In this document: piece after piece, positions 5,092-5,108 of the stretch
Position numbering within the stretch: the stretch's first letter is position 1
Layout: the number at the start of each line of letters is the position of its first letter
NCBI GenBank assembly: GCA_900551635.1
Contig: URWQ01000126.1
Span: forward strand, 1 to 5,108
DNA length: 5,108 bases
DNA from: an uncultured Collinsella sp.
GTDB taxonomy: Bacteria; Actinomycetota; Coriobacteriia; Coriobacteriales; Coriobacteriaceae
Reading direction: 5' to 3'
Translations under genes and position numbers: made by a program
Notes under the pieces: generated by a model
What the model saw: only the letters and a program-made list of their open reading frames with translations
The model's database searches: none
What the model was told of the DNA's origin: nothing

Positions 5092-5108
5092 CAAGGCACC
5101 TTGCTCGC

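Noticed and set aside
1..5108. CRISPR array, transposase, phage or toxin-antitoxin genes, tRNA genes
   Set aside because: No regularly spaced direct repeats, no integrase or transposase-like frame, no small paired genes with ribosome binding sites, and no cloverleaf with a T-arm motif were found on either strand.

Overview
The window looks like a chromosomal piece of a GC-rich Gram-positive bacterium. A Coriobacteriia lineage (Collinsella-like) is my best guess. It rests on the four-domain ribosomal protein S1, the GTG and TTG starts with good ribosome binding sites, the type A RNase P RNA and the overall codon style. No rRNA or other lineage marker is present, so this is inference.

Layout. 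Positions 1-395 (minus) hold most of rpiB, ribose-5-phosphate isomerase B, cut by the window edge. A 272-base divergent intergenic region carries two inverted-repeat candidate operators and a possible promoter. It leads into 668-1985 (plus), an L-cysteine desulfidase / serine-dehydratase-alpha family gene (CyuA type). This gene is split by a one-base shift in a run of six G at 1162-1167. A compact hairpin element with a perfect 21-bp stem (1992-2012 / 2038-2058), bracketed by near-identical 10-base direct repeats, separates it from a convergent HAD-superfamily hydrolase (2078-2836, minus).

A 315-base divergent region follows. It holds a possible diverged relative of that hairpin element and the rpsA leader. 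rpsA (3152-4318, plus) starts at TTG, and its Shine-Dalgarno lies in one arm of a predicted hairpin. A strong intrinsic terminator closes rpsA. About 260 bases with two adjacent hairpins and no convincing gene come next, then rnpB (about 4644-5005, plus) with an extended -10 promoter and downstream hairpins.

How the genes relate. rpsA and rnpB are housekeeping translation and RNA-processing genes. rpiB serves the pentose phosphate pathway. The CyuA-type enzyme would degrade cysteine to pyruvate, ammonia and sulfide if intact. The HAD protein is a phosphatase-like enzyme of unknown substrate. Apart from rpsA and rnpB lying in the same direction, each separately punctuated, nothing suggests a shared operon. 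I see no defence system, CRISPR array, transposase or phage gene. The most unusual parts are the hairpin element at 1981-2070, the frameshift, and the S1 leader hairpin.
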